Positions 1 to 10,149 of a stretch of DNA of 64,000 bases are shown one piece after another; position 1 is the stretch's first letter, and each line of letters opens with the position of its first letter. A program made the translations under genes and the position numbers. Below the pieces are notes generated by a model. It ran no database searches and was not told where the DNA came from. It worked only from the letters and a program-made list of their open reading frames with translations. This DNA is from Physcomitrium patens (lineage: Eukaryota; Streptophyta; Bryopsida; Funariales; Funariaceae), in NCBI RefSeq assembly GCF_000002425.4, contig NC_037269.1, positions 1,003,543 through 1,067,542 of the forward strand. The letters are read 5' to 3'.

Positions 1-81
1 ATGGTACAAATGCAAGAGCAATTGAGGAAATTCATGCTTGTGATGCATCAATTTAGCTTATCACTATAAGGATTAACAAAA

Positions 82-903
82 ATGGCACAAAGAGTGGACA
101 TAGAAATGATTAGAACTACTTCAATATCTATACCATATCATGTCCCTCCATCCACTGTGGAACATCCTTCAAGTGTTAGAGAACCAAGGATTGCTTTGTC
201 CGAGAAGTTTGATGGTACAAGATCTAAATTTCAAGGATTTATCAATCAAGTACAACTTGTGATTGAACTTCAATCTCAAAGCTATCTAACTCCAAGATCA
301 CAAGTTAGATTCATTGGCACACTTCTTTCAAGTTCAGCACTATTACGGTTTTCATCTTTTCTTGAATGACGAGATTCAATATTGGATAATCAGGAGATAT
401 TTTTGGTAGAATTTTGGTCCATGTATGGAAAACATAATGCAACTCGTGTTCCAACCAACAAGATCCATATGTTACAATAAGGAAATCAATTTGTAACGCT
501 ATATGCTTCACAATTTCGACAAATTAGAACTGATATCAAATGAGATGATGCTGCATTCATTAGCTAGTTTTTCTATGGATTATAATATGAAGTAAAGAAA
601 TTGATGCTCAACTTACCTGATCCTTAAACATTGAGTCAATCAATTGACTTTGTTGTCAAATGCGACAATCAACTTTTTAAATTTCAATCTGAGAATCACA
701 CATATGGGCTTCAACATTACTACAATTTGATGGTAACACTAACATCTCCTCAAGACATACATTCAATAGTAGAGGATATGCAAATTGATGTGGTATGTTT
801 TAAACATCTTATGGAGGAAGAAAAGACTCATTGCCATCAAGAAGGATTATGCTTGTATTATGGAGAATCTAAACACAATGTCCAACATTGTCCAAAGAAT
901 TGA
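82..903 (+). pseudogene. Gag relic with broken zinc knuckle (family A)
   Basis: Fragments at 82-369 and 631-903 align with family-B Gag: a motif around LSEKFDGTRSKFQGF near the N-terminal side and a retroviral-type knuckle at 850-891. In the knuckle (CX2CX4HX4C in intact proteins) the second Cys is Tyr, while the His and last Cys remain. Stops and frame changes separate the pieces. In intact elements Gag forms the virus-like particle and the knuckle binds RNA. Confidence 0.8.
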
Positions 904-1019
904 CAAAATCACAAAATGAAGGGCACATATGTCAAAGAAGACAATGTGTTGGAAAACAAATTTATCCAAGTACAATAAGGACTATATAACTGAAATCTTA
1001 TACAACTTTTAATGAAGGT

Positions 1020-2870
1020 CTTATTTTCTCCTCAGAATCCTTTCCTTCTTTTATTATAGATGTGAATTTAAGACCTAATAATTATAAAGCCTCTACCTTG
1101 ATAGATTTAGGAGCCTTAGTTTATTTCTTAGACGTAGAATTTGTTAAGAGTCATAAAATACCGTTAGTACTAAAAATCAAATCTGTTCATGAAAAGTCAT
1201 AGATGGTCGTGTATTATCTTCTGGAGATATAACTCATCAAATACTTCCTATAAATGTAGCAATAAATAGTCATAGTAGTTGCATAATCTTTAATATAATT
1301 AGATCTCCCTCTAATCCAATCATTTTAGGTTTATCATGGTTAGAAAAATATAATCCTTACATAGATTAGATTTCTTGTGCCCTTGATTTCTCTAAAAATA
1401 TAATTAAGAGTACAATTAATTAAGTAGAAAGTCATAAGTCTAGCACAATAAAACATGTGTTTGTAGGTGCAAGAGCTTTCTTACATCCTACAAAAGAAGA
1501 ATCACCTTATTTCATTTATGCCACACTTTTTCTAATGATGCAAAGACTTTAAGTGGCATTCCTAGTGAATATCAAGAATTTTAAGATATATTTGAGAAGA
1601 AGAATGCAGATACTCTTTTAGAATATTGTCTCTATGATTGCTTAATTGACCTTAAAAAAGGAGCACAATTGCCATTTGGACCAATCTATAGTTCATTACA
1701 AAATGAATTGGTAGAATTCAAGGAATATATTAAAGAAAATCTGACCAAGAATTTCATATGCCATTCCAAATCACCAATAGGAGCTCTAATCTTATTTTTG
1801 AAGAAGAAAGATGGGTCATTGCGGATGTGTGTTGATTATTGAGGACTCAAGAAGATCACCATTAAGAATAGGTACCCTCTATCTTTGATATCCGGACTTT
1901 TTTATCAAATAAATTTAGCTATGATCTATACAAAAATAGATCTATGGAGATCATATAATTTAGTGTGTATTAAAGAAGGAGATGAATGGAAGAGTGTGTT
2001 TCAAAATAGGTATGGATATTTTGAATACAACGTCATACCTTTTGGACTTGCAAATGCACCAGCAGCTTTTCAACATCTAACAAGTAATGTTTTTTGAGAT
2101 TTTTTAGATAATTTGATTTTTTCTTACCTCAAAGTTATCTTGATCTATAATAAGAATATTAATGAACATAAACTTCATGTTCGTTGAAAGTTACAAAAAT
2201 TAAGAGATGCGGGACTCTATGCTAAGATAAAAAAGTGTGTATTCCACACTACTCAAGTCGACTTCTTAGGATACATCATTTCAAATGATGGACTTATGAT
2301 GGATCCTAAAAAGGTTCAAACGATTATAGATTGGAAGATTCCAAAAACAATAAGAGATGTCCAATATTTTTTGGACTTTGTAAACTATTATCAAATCTTC
2401 ATCAAAGACTTTTATCAAGTTGTAGCCCCACTTACATGTTTGACTTGTAAAGAAAAACTTGAGTGGAGCAAAGGAGTTGAAGTATCTTTTGAAACTTTGA
2501 AGTCAGATTTTACTTTTGCACCTATCTTGTATTGCCTCAACTTTTTTAGGGCATTTTTATGGAAACAGATCCATCAAACTTTGCTTTGGATGTCATATTA
2601 TTACAAATGGAAATAGATGATAAACTTCACTCAGTAGCTTTTCATTCCAAAATTTTTTTCAGCAACCAAGATTAACTATGAAATCCACGACAAAGAACTT
2701 CTTGCAATCGTGGATTCATTTCAAGAATGGCATCCTCATCTAAGGGGTGCTTCTAATCTAGTCACCGTATATTCAGATGACAAGAATCTCAAGTACTTTA
2801 TGTCAATACGTATTTTAAATTATCGCCAAGTCCATTGGAGCATGTCTTTATGAAGTTTTGATTTTAAAAT
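1020..2870 (+). pseudogene. Protease, reverse transcriptase and RNase H relic (family A)
   Basis: The protease site is recognisable near 1092-1170, but the catalytic Asp-Ser-Gly reads Asp-Leu-Gly. Reverse transcriptase runs from about 1640, with motifs such as [22 protein letters not shown] and [12 protein letters not shown]. The active-site YxDD region (about 2120-2150) has lost its aspartates. The RNase H part (about 2560-2870) is split by stops. The order matches Ty3/Gypsy pol, and the changes exclude activity. Confidence 0.85.
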
Positions 2871-3194
2871 CACATATCGACCCAAAAATAAGAAGGTTTG
2901 TCAAACGTCCTTTGTAAACATTCTTATCTTGCACCAAAAGAAGGAAATGCATCTTTTGATCAGTGAAGAATATTTTTCTTAAAGCTAGAGCATTTTCATC
3001 TTCGAGTAATGAAATCAACATTGGTTGTTGATTCGATCCTTGTGAAAAAAATCCAATCAACTATGTCTTTTGATCCTCTTATTCATAATATCAAGAATCC
3101 TTCTTCTAAGTCCGAAGATACTTTTAAGTTTGAATTCAAAAACAACCTACTTTATTTTGAAGGTCAATTATATGTTCCAAAAAGAGAAGCATGA

Positions 3195-4450
3195 TTACAT
3201 GTTCTTCAAACATGTCATGACTTTTCAACAATAAGACATTTTAGATACAACAAGATTTTGGAGCTTATATCTAAAAATTTTTAGTGGCTACAAATGTAGA
3301 AGGGTTTGAAAGACTTTGTTCAATCATGCAACATTTATTCAAGATCAAAAACTCCTTATCATCGATCTTACGGACTTCTTCAACTATTACCCATTTCAAA
3401 ACAACCATGGTCTTTTGTTTCTATAGATTTTAACATGGATCTTCTAATCTCAGACTCTTATGACTCTATGTTCATGATAGTAGATCATTTTACAAAGATG
3501 GCACATTTTATACTATATATAAAATCTTTTACATGTGAAGAAACAACTAAATTCTTTCTTAAGAATATCTATTGCTATCATGGATTACCAAAGAATATCA
3601 TATCAAATAGGAAAACTCAGTTTGGATTAAGATTTTAATAGATTCTTTTCAAGATTCTAAAAGAAGATATAAAATTATCTTCAACATTCTATTCTCAAAC
3701 TGATGGACAAACGAAGCATGTTAAATAAGTTTTGGAGCAATATTTAAGATGTACCATCAACTATCAATAAGATGATTGGACATTTCTTTTGCCATTGGCA
3801 GAATTTGCTTATGATAACATAGTACATTCTTCTATAAAACAAACATCTTTCTTTGCCAATTATGATTATCATCTATGACTTGATACTTTTGACTTTTTAG
3901 AAGCAAATAATCTTATGGTGAAAGATTAAAAAATCATTTTTGAGAGCTACATACAATAATGAAGGTGCAGTTTAAAGAAGCTCAAGAATAAAAAAAGATA
4001 AATATAGATATCTATCAAAAGAAATAACTATCATTCCACATGGGTGACAAGGTATGGTTACTTTGTCGCAATATCAAGACTACTCGTCTTTGTAATAAGT
4101 TGGACTATCATAAGCTTGGACTATTTCTTATTTCTACACAAATCAATCCAATTTCATATTGTTTACACCTATTAGAGTCAATAAAAATTCATCTTGTATT
4201 CCACGTGTCTCTTCTTGAATCATACAAGATAATGGACATACAAAGAAGAAGACAAGTTTTCCCTCCTCTTATAGAAGTGGATAATAATGAAGAGTTCGAA
4301 GTGGAAGTAGTCCTAGATTCAAGGCGGCACCAAAATAAATTGGAATATCTTGTCCATTAATGCAAATATGGTATTAGTAAACACACATGGGAGCTAGTAA
4401 AGAATCTTGCAAATGCAGCAAAGGCAGTAGAGGCTTTTCATTGACGATAT
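3195..4450 (+). pseudogene. Integrase and chromodomain relic (family A)
   Basis: An HHCC zinc region (about 3199-3350) is followed by the integrase core (about 3420-3740). The first catalytic Asp is present, but the second is Asn and the Glu is Lys, so the DDE triad is destroyed. At 4285-4440 a C-terminal chromodomain is visible (VEVVLDSRR, KLEYLVH, then after a stop WELVKNLANA). In chromoviruses this module steers integration to marked chromatin. Confidence 0.82.
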
Positions 4451-5026
4451 CCATTAAAACCAATATGAAAATCTTTCGTATAAAAGAAATAAGATCTAGA
4501 CAAGAAAACATTCTACTTTCAATCTTTGTTAATAGCTTCTTTGTAGTTGTGACGTTAAGGAGATGGAGAACCAATAAACAATGGATTCAATCGAAGAGTC
4601 TTTTTTTGTTGACCTATCGAATGAGACATTATAATTGTCACAACCTTCAAGATGACATAATCAAGATGGAGATCATCAAAAATGACATATTTTTCTTTGA
4701 ATAAATGGTGAGATACAAGACATTTGGTATCACAACCTTGGAAGAAACTACTGATGTTTGGTAATTTTATTAAAGGTAGAAACAAGTCCTGATAGTGTTC
4801 CAAATATTTTATTTGAAAGAAGTTATGAAGGCATCAACAACGATTAAATAATAGGGTAGTCTTCCTGCTTAAGTATGGGACACTATCGATTGTTGAGAGG
4901 TCTTATCAACCATTTTTGCAGAGAATAAAGATCTTAGTATGTGGCAAATATAATTTGTCGCATTATAGATTTCTTCAATATATGATGACCGCTCTTCATA
5001 GAACTTATTCCTAAAAGGGGGCGTAA

Positions 5027-5581
5027 TGTCATGGACATACACATGTAAGCCAATAATTACCTGTATAAATATTTAGAAGTAGAAGTAGGTAAAAGTAAGT
5101 TAATTCTATAATATCTTGTATAGAAGCTTTTTAGAAGCTTCATAGAGGTTGCTCTGACTTTATCGGTGTCTATAATTGACTTTTTGGATTAGAAAAGTGG
5201 TCAACAAGTTGGCCATGTGCCACAAATATTGTTAGCTTCAAGAATAAGCTAACTATGTAGCTCACACGTAGAAAAACTTGCATTGTAAGTTAAAGCATGT
5301 GTCCTACAAAGTCAACATATATAGGAGGTCCCATAGAACATTGCCATGTAGCCTCTAGTTATATAGTATATATAGAGATAAGAGTGAAGCCATCTTCACT
5401 TTTATCAATTTTTTTCTTGCTTCTAGTGTAGTTTCAAGAGTCTTAAGTTTTTTTGTCCTTTGGCAATAACTCATTCTAGTTTTTTTTTAATATATGTACT
5501 TTTTTATTTCTATTTTGTTATTTTTTCTTTGACATAGATTTTATTAATTTATACATCATCTTCTAGTTCATGTCCTTAACA
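5027..5581 (+). repeat. 3' LTR of family A
   Basis: The repeat starts TGTCATGGAC directly after a purine tract and ends GTCCTTAACA, giving TG...CA ends with imperfect inverted termini; length is 555 bp. The assignment is supported by a diverged second copy at 36980-37570 and by similarity to 33900-34150. It contains a TATA-like run near 5366-5375 and a hairpin just downstream. Confidence 0.8.
5383..5400 (+). promoter_or_regulatory. Hairpin near predicted transcription start in family-A LTR
   Basis: AGTGAAG, a four-base loop, then CTTCACT form a perfect 7-bp stem about 10-15 bases after a TATA-like sequence. The copy at 37373-37396 keeps the hairpin with a 10-bp stem even though the surrounding LTR has diverged. 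Position suggests it lies at the 5' end of the RNA. Function is inferred only. Confidence 0.5.
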
Positions 5582-6279
5582 ACATCTCACAAGTGATCAC
5601 ACTCCAAGAAATCTAATCCTTTCTCTTTGCATGATATTGCTATATGAAATTATTCTTTATCTCTCTTCTTTGATGACCACTTGAACATTGTAGAAAGTAA
5701 TAAGTCAGTAGATTTGATAACATATGTAGCTGAAGAGTTGTTAAGAGCAGCCATCGTTGAGGAAGTCATGAAGAAGGCAATAATAAGATTGTCACTCTTA
5801 TAATGTATAAATAACTTAAGCAACATACAAGACCAATATATCTTGGATTTATAAATTCTTAGATATAAGAGATGAAGAAAAAGAATTGAGATGGATAACA
5901 AGTTATAGAAGATACAAGCTAGGAATGGGAGACAAGGAAATAGAAGATGAGAATTAAGAATGGAGGATGGAAGATAGATATTGAGAACAAAGATAATGAG
6001 GGGTGAAAATTGAGACAGAGGAAGAAATTGAAAATGGAAAGTCAAAGAGGTGTAATAATGGTTTTGATACATATGTTGATTTAGTAAAATCTAAGATCAT
6101 TTTAATATTTTTTTATTTATTATCTAAAATATTAAAATAAACATAAAATAAAATATTAAAGATTTAAAAAAAAACTATATAATAATACTATATTTTAACA
6201 AAAAATCATAAATATAAAAAGATCATTTAAATATAAGTATTAAATTTTATTTTTATATGTATATATATATATATATATA
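5582..6279. other. AT-rich spacer between family-A LTR and element B1
   Basis: No recognisable gene. A 140-codon minus-strand open frame at 5650-6072 is of low complexity and matches no family I know. The right end is a (TA)n run (about 6258-6279) next to the B1 insertion site. Confidence 0.5.
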
Positions 6280-6284
6280 GGTAC
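6280..6284. repeat. Target-site duplication, left (GGTAC), element B1
   Basis: GGTAC directly precedes the 5' LTR and is repeated exactly at 12395-12399 after the 3' LTR. A 5-bp duplication is normal for Ty3/Gypsy integrases and fixes both LTR boundaries. Confidence 0.88.
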
Positions 6285-6347
6285 TATTAGGGACATAATC
6301 CTTAGAACCTTCTAGAGACAAGTTTCTAGAACCTTCTAAAAGCAAGT

Positions 6348-6370
6348 TTCTAGAACCTTCTAGAAGCTTC
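6348..6370 (+). promoter_or_regulatory. Heat-shock element array in 5' LTR of B1
   Basis: Five alternating 3-bp modules (TTC, GAA, TTC, GAA, TTC), each separated by exactly two bases, fill this stretch. This fits the heat-shock factor consensus of inverted nGAAn units; three units suffice for a functional site in known systems. Further GAA/TTC clusters run from 6305 to about 6470, and one GAA-TTC pair (6494-6501) sits just upstream of the TATA box. Binding is predicted, not shown. Confidence 0.8.
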
Positions 6371-6493
6371 TTAGTTGATAGAAGATATTAGGAACATAGT
6401 CTTTAGAACCTTCTAGAGATAAGTTTCCAGAACCTTCTAGAAGCAAGTCTTTAGAACCTTCTAGAAGCTTCCAAGTTAATAGAAGTTGCTTGA

Positions 6494-6555
6494 GAAGCTT
6501 CCTAAATAGGAGTATATATTGGAATCGAGGTTGAAGAGTTCTTCAGTCTCGACAA
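6494..6555 (+). promoter_or_regulatory. LTR core promoter: TATA box, start-site hairpin and self-priming sequence
   Basis: TATATATT at 6513-6520 is followed about 32 bases later by AGTCTCGACAA (6545-6555), which would be the first 11 bases of the RNA. A small hairpin, TGAAG-AGTT-CTTCA, occupies 6532-6545. The same layout is seen in C1 (TATA about 62814-62821, start motif 62779-62789, minus strand). The start site is inferred from TATA spacing. Confidence 0.65.
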
Positions 6556-6684
6556 CACATCTCTTGGAGCTCTAGCCCACCTCTCTAATGTTGTTCTTGT
6601 ATTCATCTGATTAAACTAGTTCTTGCCAGTTCTTCTTGAACTTCTTGTTAGATCTCGAGTGTGTATTTTAGTGTCCATGACATT

Positions 6685-6695
6685 TTGTTGAGACT
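6685..6695 (+). promoter_or_regulatory. Primer-binding site complementary to the element's own RNA 5' end
   Basis: TTGTTGAGACT begins two bases after the 5' LTR and is the reverse complement of AGTCTCGACAA at 6545-6555 except for one C-to-T change, which still allows a G-U pair. In C1 the equivalent site (62639-62649) has the unmutated form. This is the geometry of self-primed Tf1/sushi elements. A weaker initiator-tRNA-Met-like match lies at 6707-6718. Confidence 0.65.
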
Positions 6696-6734
6696 TCACT
6701 CACCTCAGATATCAGAGTTAGTTTCTTCCTCGTT

Positions 6735-6925
6735 AGAATGCGGATAACCCCTCTACTTGGAAGTGTACTAGCATTTTAGAGGTTGCGGATTACCCTCTTC
6801 TAAATTGATACTTCTTTTGTTACAATATTGGAATTTTATTCTTCTTGGAGAGAGTACATTATCCCTTTTCTTGAAGCTCTTAAGGCATTTTAGAGGTTGC
6901 GGAGTACTCTCCTCTAAACCAATAT
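6735..6925 (+). repeat. Repeated modules in the leader between primer site and gag
   Basis: A block starting GCATTTTAGAGGTTGCGGA occurs at about 6771 and again at about 6885 (period 114 bp), with weaker versions of its GCGGATWACCCCTCT core at about 6739 and 6852. C1 has the same arrangement on the minus strand (about 62435-62610). The role is unknown; RNA packaging or translation control are possibilities. Confidence 0.6.
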
Positions 6926-6962
6926 TGTCTTCTTGTAGAGTCATTTTTGTCCTTCTCTTAGA

Positions 6963-7987
6963 ATGGCCGGAGGCCAAGACATTAGTATGACGGAAAGTTC
7001 GGAGTCTAAGTTGGATGCTATCATGAATGCCCTTGCTACATTATCACAAAGAACTGCAGAGATTGAAGGAATCATGGCAAGGCTTCATAATAATGGAGCA
7101 TCTGGGATGGCACAATCTAGATTGCACTAGCCTCAAACTTTTGCACTTGGAGAAGCAACTTTGCCTCAGGTTCGACAAGCACCACTGGTTCTACAACATA
7201 AGGAGCTTCGAGTTAGCCTTCCGAACAAGTTCGATGGTATGCGTTCCAAGTTTCGAAGATTCGTCAATCAAATCAGGTTGATAACAGTTTTACAGCCCAA
7301 ACGCTATCCAACGGAGGAGTCACGCGTTGGGCTTGTTGGAACCTTGCTTATAGGGCAAGCTCTATCATGGTTTGCTCTTTTGTTTGAGAAACGATCGTCC
7401 ATACTAAACAACTTTGAAACCTTTTAGGAGGCGTTTGCAGAAGCATTTGGTGAATACGACAAGGTTCGATGGGCTACAACAAAGATCCGGTCACTACGAC
7501 AAGAGATGCGCTCTACATCAGTCTATGCATCGGACTTCAGGCAATTAGCATGCGATATTAATTGAGACAAAAAAGCGTTGATGAGTCAATTCTATTGGGG
7601 TTTAAGGGATGATGTGAAGGATTTGCTGTTAACTCTTCCTGATCCGTAAATGCTCAATGAAGCTATTAGCCAAGCTGTGAAGTGTAATAATCACTTATTC
7701 CAATGCCGCCAAGACCAACGTTCAAGATAACATACGTTTGTCATACCGCACTTATGTCAACAAGCAGCGTGAATACACATTCAGAGGTAGAAGACATGCA
7801 AATTGATGTGGTACGTATCAAATTCCTAACCCAAGAAGAAAAAAAGCAACGTACAGAGGAAGATCTATGCTTGTATTACGGTGAAGAAGGCCACAAAGTT
7901 GGAAACTGCTCCAAGAAGCAAAATCAACATATTGTCAGGACTAGAGGCGCATTTATTCAGGAAAACGAGGATGCCCAATCACAATAG
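6963..7987 (+). pseudogene. Gag of B1 (several premature stops)
   Basis: The start is ATG at 6963, where C1 also has its gag start (62371, minus strand). After an N-terminal helical region comes the capsid-like part (LRVSLPNKFDGMRSKF, then GTLLIGQALSWFA), and a zinc knuckle lies at 7868-7909. The second knuckle Cys is Tyr, but Gly-His and the final Cys remain. In-frame stops occur near 7127, 7425, 7563 and 7647, where C1 has sense codons or is split. The product would form the particle and bind RNA in an intact copy. Confidence 0.85.
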
Positions 7988-7992
7988 GAACC

Positions 7993-8631
7993 GTGCAACT
8001 GGATAGTAAAATATCGCAACAACAACTAGGTTCCTTTCTTTCCGCTCAACCTGCCCTTTGCTTTACAATCCCTTTGCTTATTGGCCCTCAAAAATTGAGA
8101 ACCTTAGCATTATTAGATTCAGGAGCATCTGCTTGTTTCTTAGATGAAGAATTTATGAAGTGTCATAAGATCCCTTTAGTACAAAAATCCAAACCTGTTT
8201 ACATTGAGGTCATAGATGGGTGACCTTTATTGTCTGGTAGTGTCACCCATGAATCAAAACCTATAGAAGTGACGTTTAAAGGCAATAGTAGACATATTAT
8301 TTTTAATATCATTAGAATCCCATCAAATCCTATTATTCTTGGTCTTTCCTGGTTGAAAAAGCATAATCCATCCATAGATTGGAGGTTGCGGAAGATGACC
8401 TTTCCGACAAAACCACCCAAGAGCAAGCCTAGTAGAAAACCTCGAATAGAGAAATCCTTATTCATTGGAGCAAGGGCATTTATAAGATCGTTCAAGGAAG
8501 GCACACCGTTTGTCATTTATGCGGCTCCAACTACTGGGGAGAAGATCTCGACAACAAGTATACCTGAGCAATATAAAGATTTTAAAGATGTATTTCAGAA
8601 GAAGAATGCCGACATGCTACCGGAACACTGA
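7993..8631 (+). pseudogene. Aspartic protease region of B1 pol
   Basis: The retropepsin site Asp-Ser-Gly-Ala is intact at 8115-8126 (context LALLDSGASACF). It is followed by the flap region and an ILGLSWLKKHNP motif near 8337-8370. Stops at 8221-8223 and 8629-8631 break the frame toward reverse transcriptase. The enzyme would cleave the Gag-Pol polyprotein. Confidence 0.85.
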
Positions 8632-9890
8632 CCATATGATTGCGCCATAGACTTGCAAGAAAGAGCACAACCGCCTTTTGGCCCAATCTACAATCTATCG
8701 CAGACGGAGTTGGCGGAGTTGCGGAAGTACATCGACGAGAATCTAGCCAAGAACTTCATCTGTCATTTAAAATCGTCAACTGGAGCACCCATCTTATTTG
8801 TGAAGAAGAAAGATGGCTCGTTGCGGATGTGCGTGGACTATCGAGGCCTCAACAAGGTAACAAAGAAGAATCGTTATCCATTACCCTTGATTTGTGGTCT
8901 CTTAGAACAACTTGGACGTAAAGGATCTTTACAAAAATTGATCTAAGGGGAGCTTACAACCTCGTACGAATCAAAGAAGGAGATGAGTGGAAGACAACAT
9001 TCCGTACAAGGTATGGCCATTTTGAATATAATGTCATGTCCTTTGGTCTTACCAATGCTCCAGCGGTCTTTCAAATGATGAATGACATTTTCCAAAAACA
9101 CCTTGACGATTTTGTTGTCATCTATTTGGATGATATTTTGATACTCTCTAAAAACGAGGAAGAGCATAAAAAGTACATTCGTTTGGTCTTGAAGAAACTT
9201 CGCAAGCGAGGACTACATGCCAAGTTAAAGAAGTGTATATTTCACTAAATGGAGATAGAGTTTTTGGGATTCGTTGTAACTATGGAAGGCTTGAAGATGG
9301 ACCCCAAGAAGGTGGAAGCAATCGTCTCCTAGGAGGTTCCAAAGACGGTTAGAGACGTACAATGCTTTCTTAGTTTTGCCAACTTCTATCGGATCTTCAT
9401 CAAGAATTACTCTCAAGTTGCTGCTTCTCTCACTCGATTGACATGCAAGGATAAGCTGGAATAGGGACGTCTAGCGAAGAAGGCGTTTCAAGACCTGAAG
9501 ACCGCATTTACTATGGCTCCAATCTTAGTACATCCAGACTTTACAAAGGCCTTTTATTTAGAAACTGATGCTTCGGATTTTGCTTTGAGAGCTGTACTTT
9601 CACAAATGGCAGAAGACAAGAAGCTCCATCCAGTTGTATTCTATTTTCGAAAGTTCTCTGCTGCTGAAATCAATTATGAGATCCACAATAAGGAACTTCT
9701 TGTTATAGTGGATTCTTTCCAAGAATGGCGTTACTTTCTTGAAGGAACTGCATACCTAGTGACCATATACACAGATCACAAGAATTTGGAGTATTTCATG
9801 CCGGCTCATGTTTTAAATCGACGTCAAGCTCGGTGGAGTATGTTGCTATCTAGGTTCGATTTTGTTATCACTTATCGACCTGAAAAGTAG
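8632..9890 (+). pseudogene. Reverse transcriptase and RNase H of B1
   Basis: RT fingers and palm motifs run from about 8660 ([29 protein letters not shown]). The active-site YLDD is intact at 9123-9134. RNase H follows from about 9540, with catalytic positions in ETDASD, the EIHNKELL region and YTDHKNLEYF. The frame is broken near 8940 (RT), 9246, 9331 and 9463. C1 shows the corresponding region as one 484-codon frame. Confidence 0.9.
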
Positions 9891-10149
9891 CAAGGACTAT
9901 CTTATGCCTTGTCGAGGAGATCGTATCTTGTACCAAAGATTGGAGAAGTAGCGTTTGATCAACTATGTACGACATTGTTGAAGCTAGAGCAATTTTAGCT
10001 TTGCGCTACTATTGTACCAATTGATGTTGACTTCCTGAATCAGGTACGTGCCATGACCATTGAAGATTCAGTAGCCATTGATATTAAGCAACGTGCCAAT
10101 GACGACAAGTTCAAAGTGGAGAGAGATCTTTTATACTTTGAAGAGCAGT

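Larger units (their letters stand above)
1..5581 (+). mobile_element. Decayed Ty3/Gypsy chromovirus, family A, 5' end outside window
   Basis: Remains of gag, protease, reverse transcriptase, RNase H, integrase and chromodomain follow each other in the normal Ty3/Gypsy order, then a polypurine tract (about 5013-5026) and a 3' LTR. Every domain has several stops and frame breaks, so the copy is dead. The 5' LTR and the start of gag lie upstream of the window. The protein fragments resemble family B at 6285-12394 but are clearly more diverged, and the LTR is unrelated in sequence, so this is a separate and older family. Two further relics of the family lie at 33480-34180 and 36980-37570. Confidence 0.9.
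6285..6682 (+). repeat. 5' LTR of B1
   Basis: 398 bp, TATTAGGGAC to CCATGACA, matching the 3' LTR at 11997-12394 and both C1 LTRs over their whole length. The ancestral ends were TG...CA. The first 200 bp consist of about two copies of a ~105-bp block, each built of repeats of AGAACCTTCTAGA type. A TATA box lies at 6513-6520. Confidence 0.95.

Noticed and set aside
5650..6072. 140-codon minus-strand open frame next to the family-A LTR
   Set aside because: Low-complexity hydrophobic sequence in AT-rich DNA; no family, promoter or intron evidence.
6707..6718. Initiator-tRNA-Met primer site (9 of 12 matches to TGGTATCAGAGC)
   Set aside because: It lies 24 bases from the LTR instead of next to it, and the adjacent 11 bases match the element's own RNA start better. 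It is kept only as an alternative.
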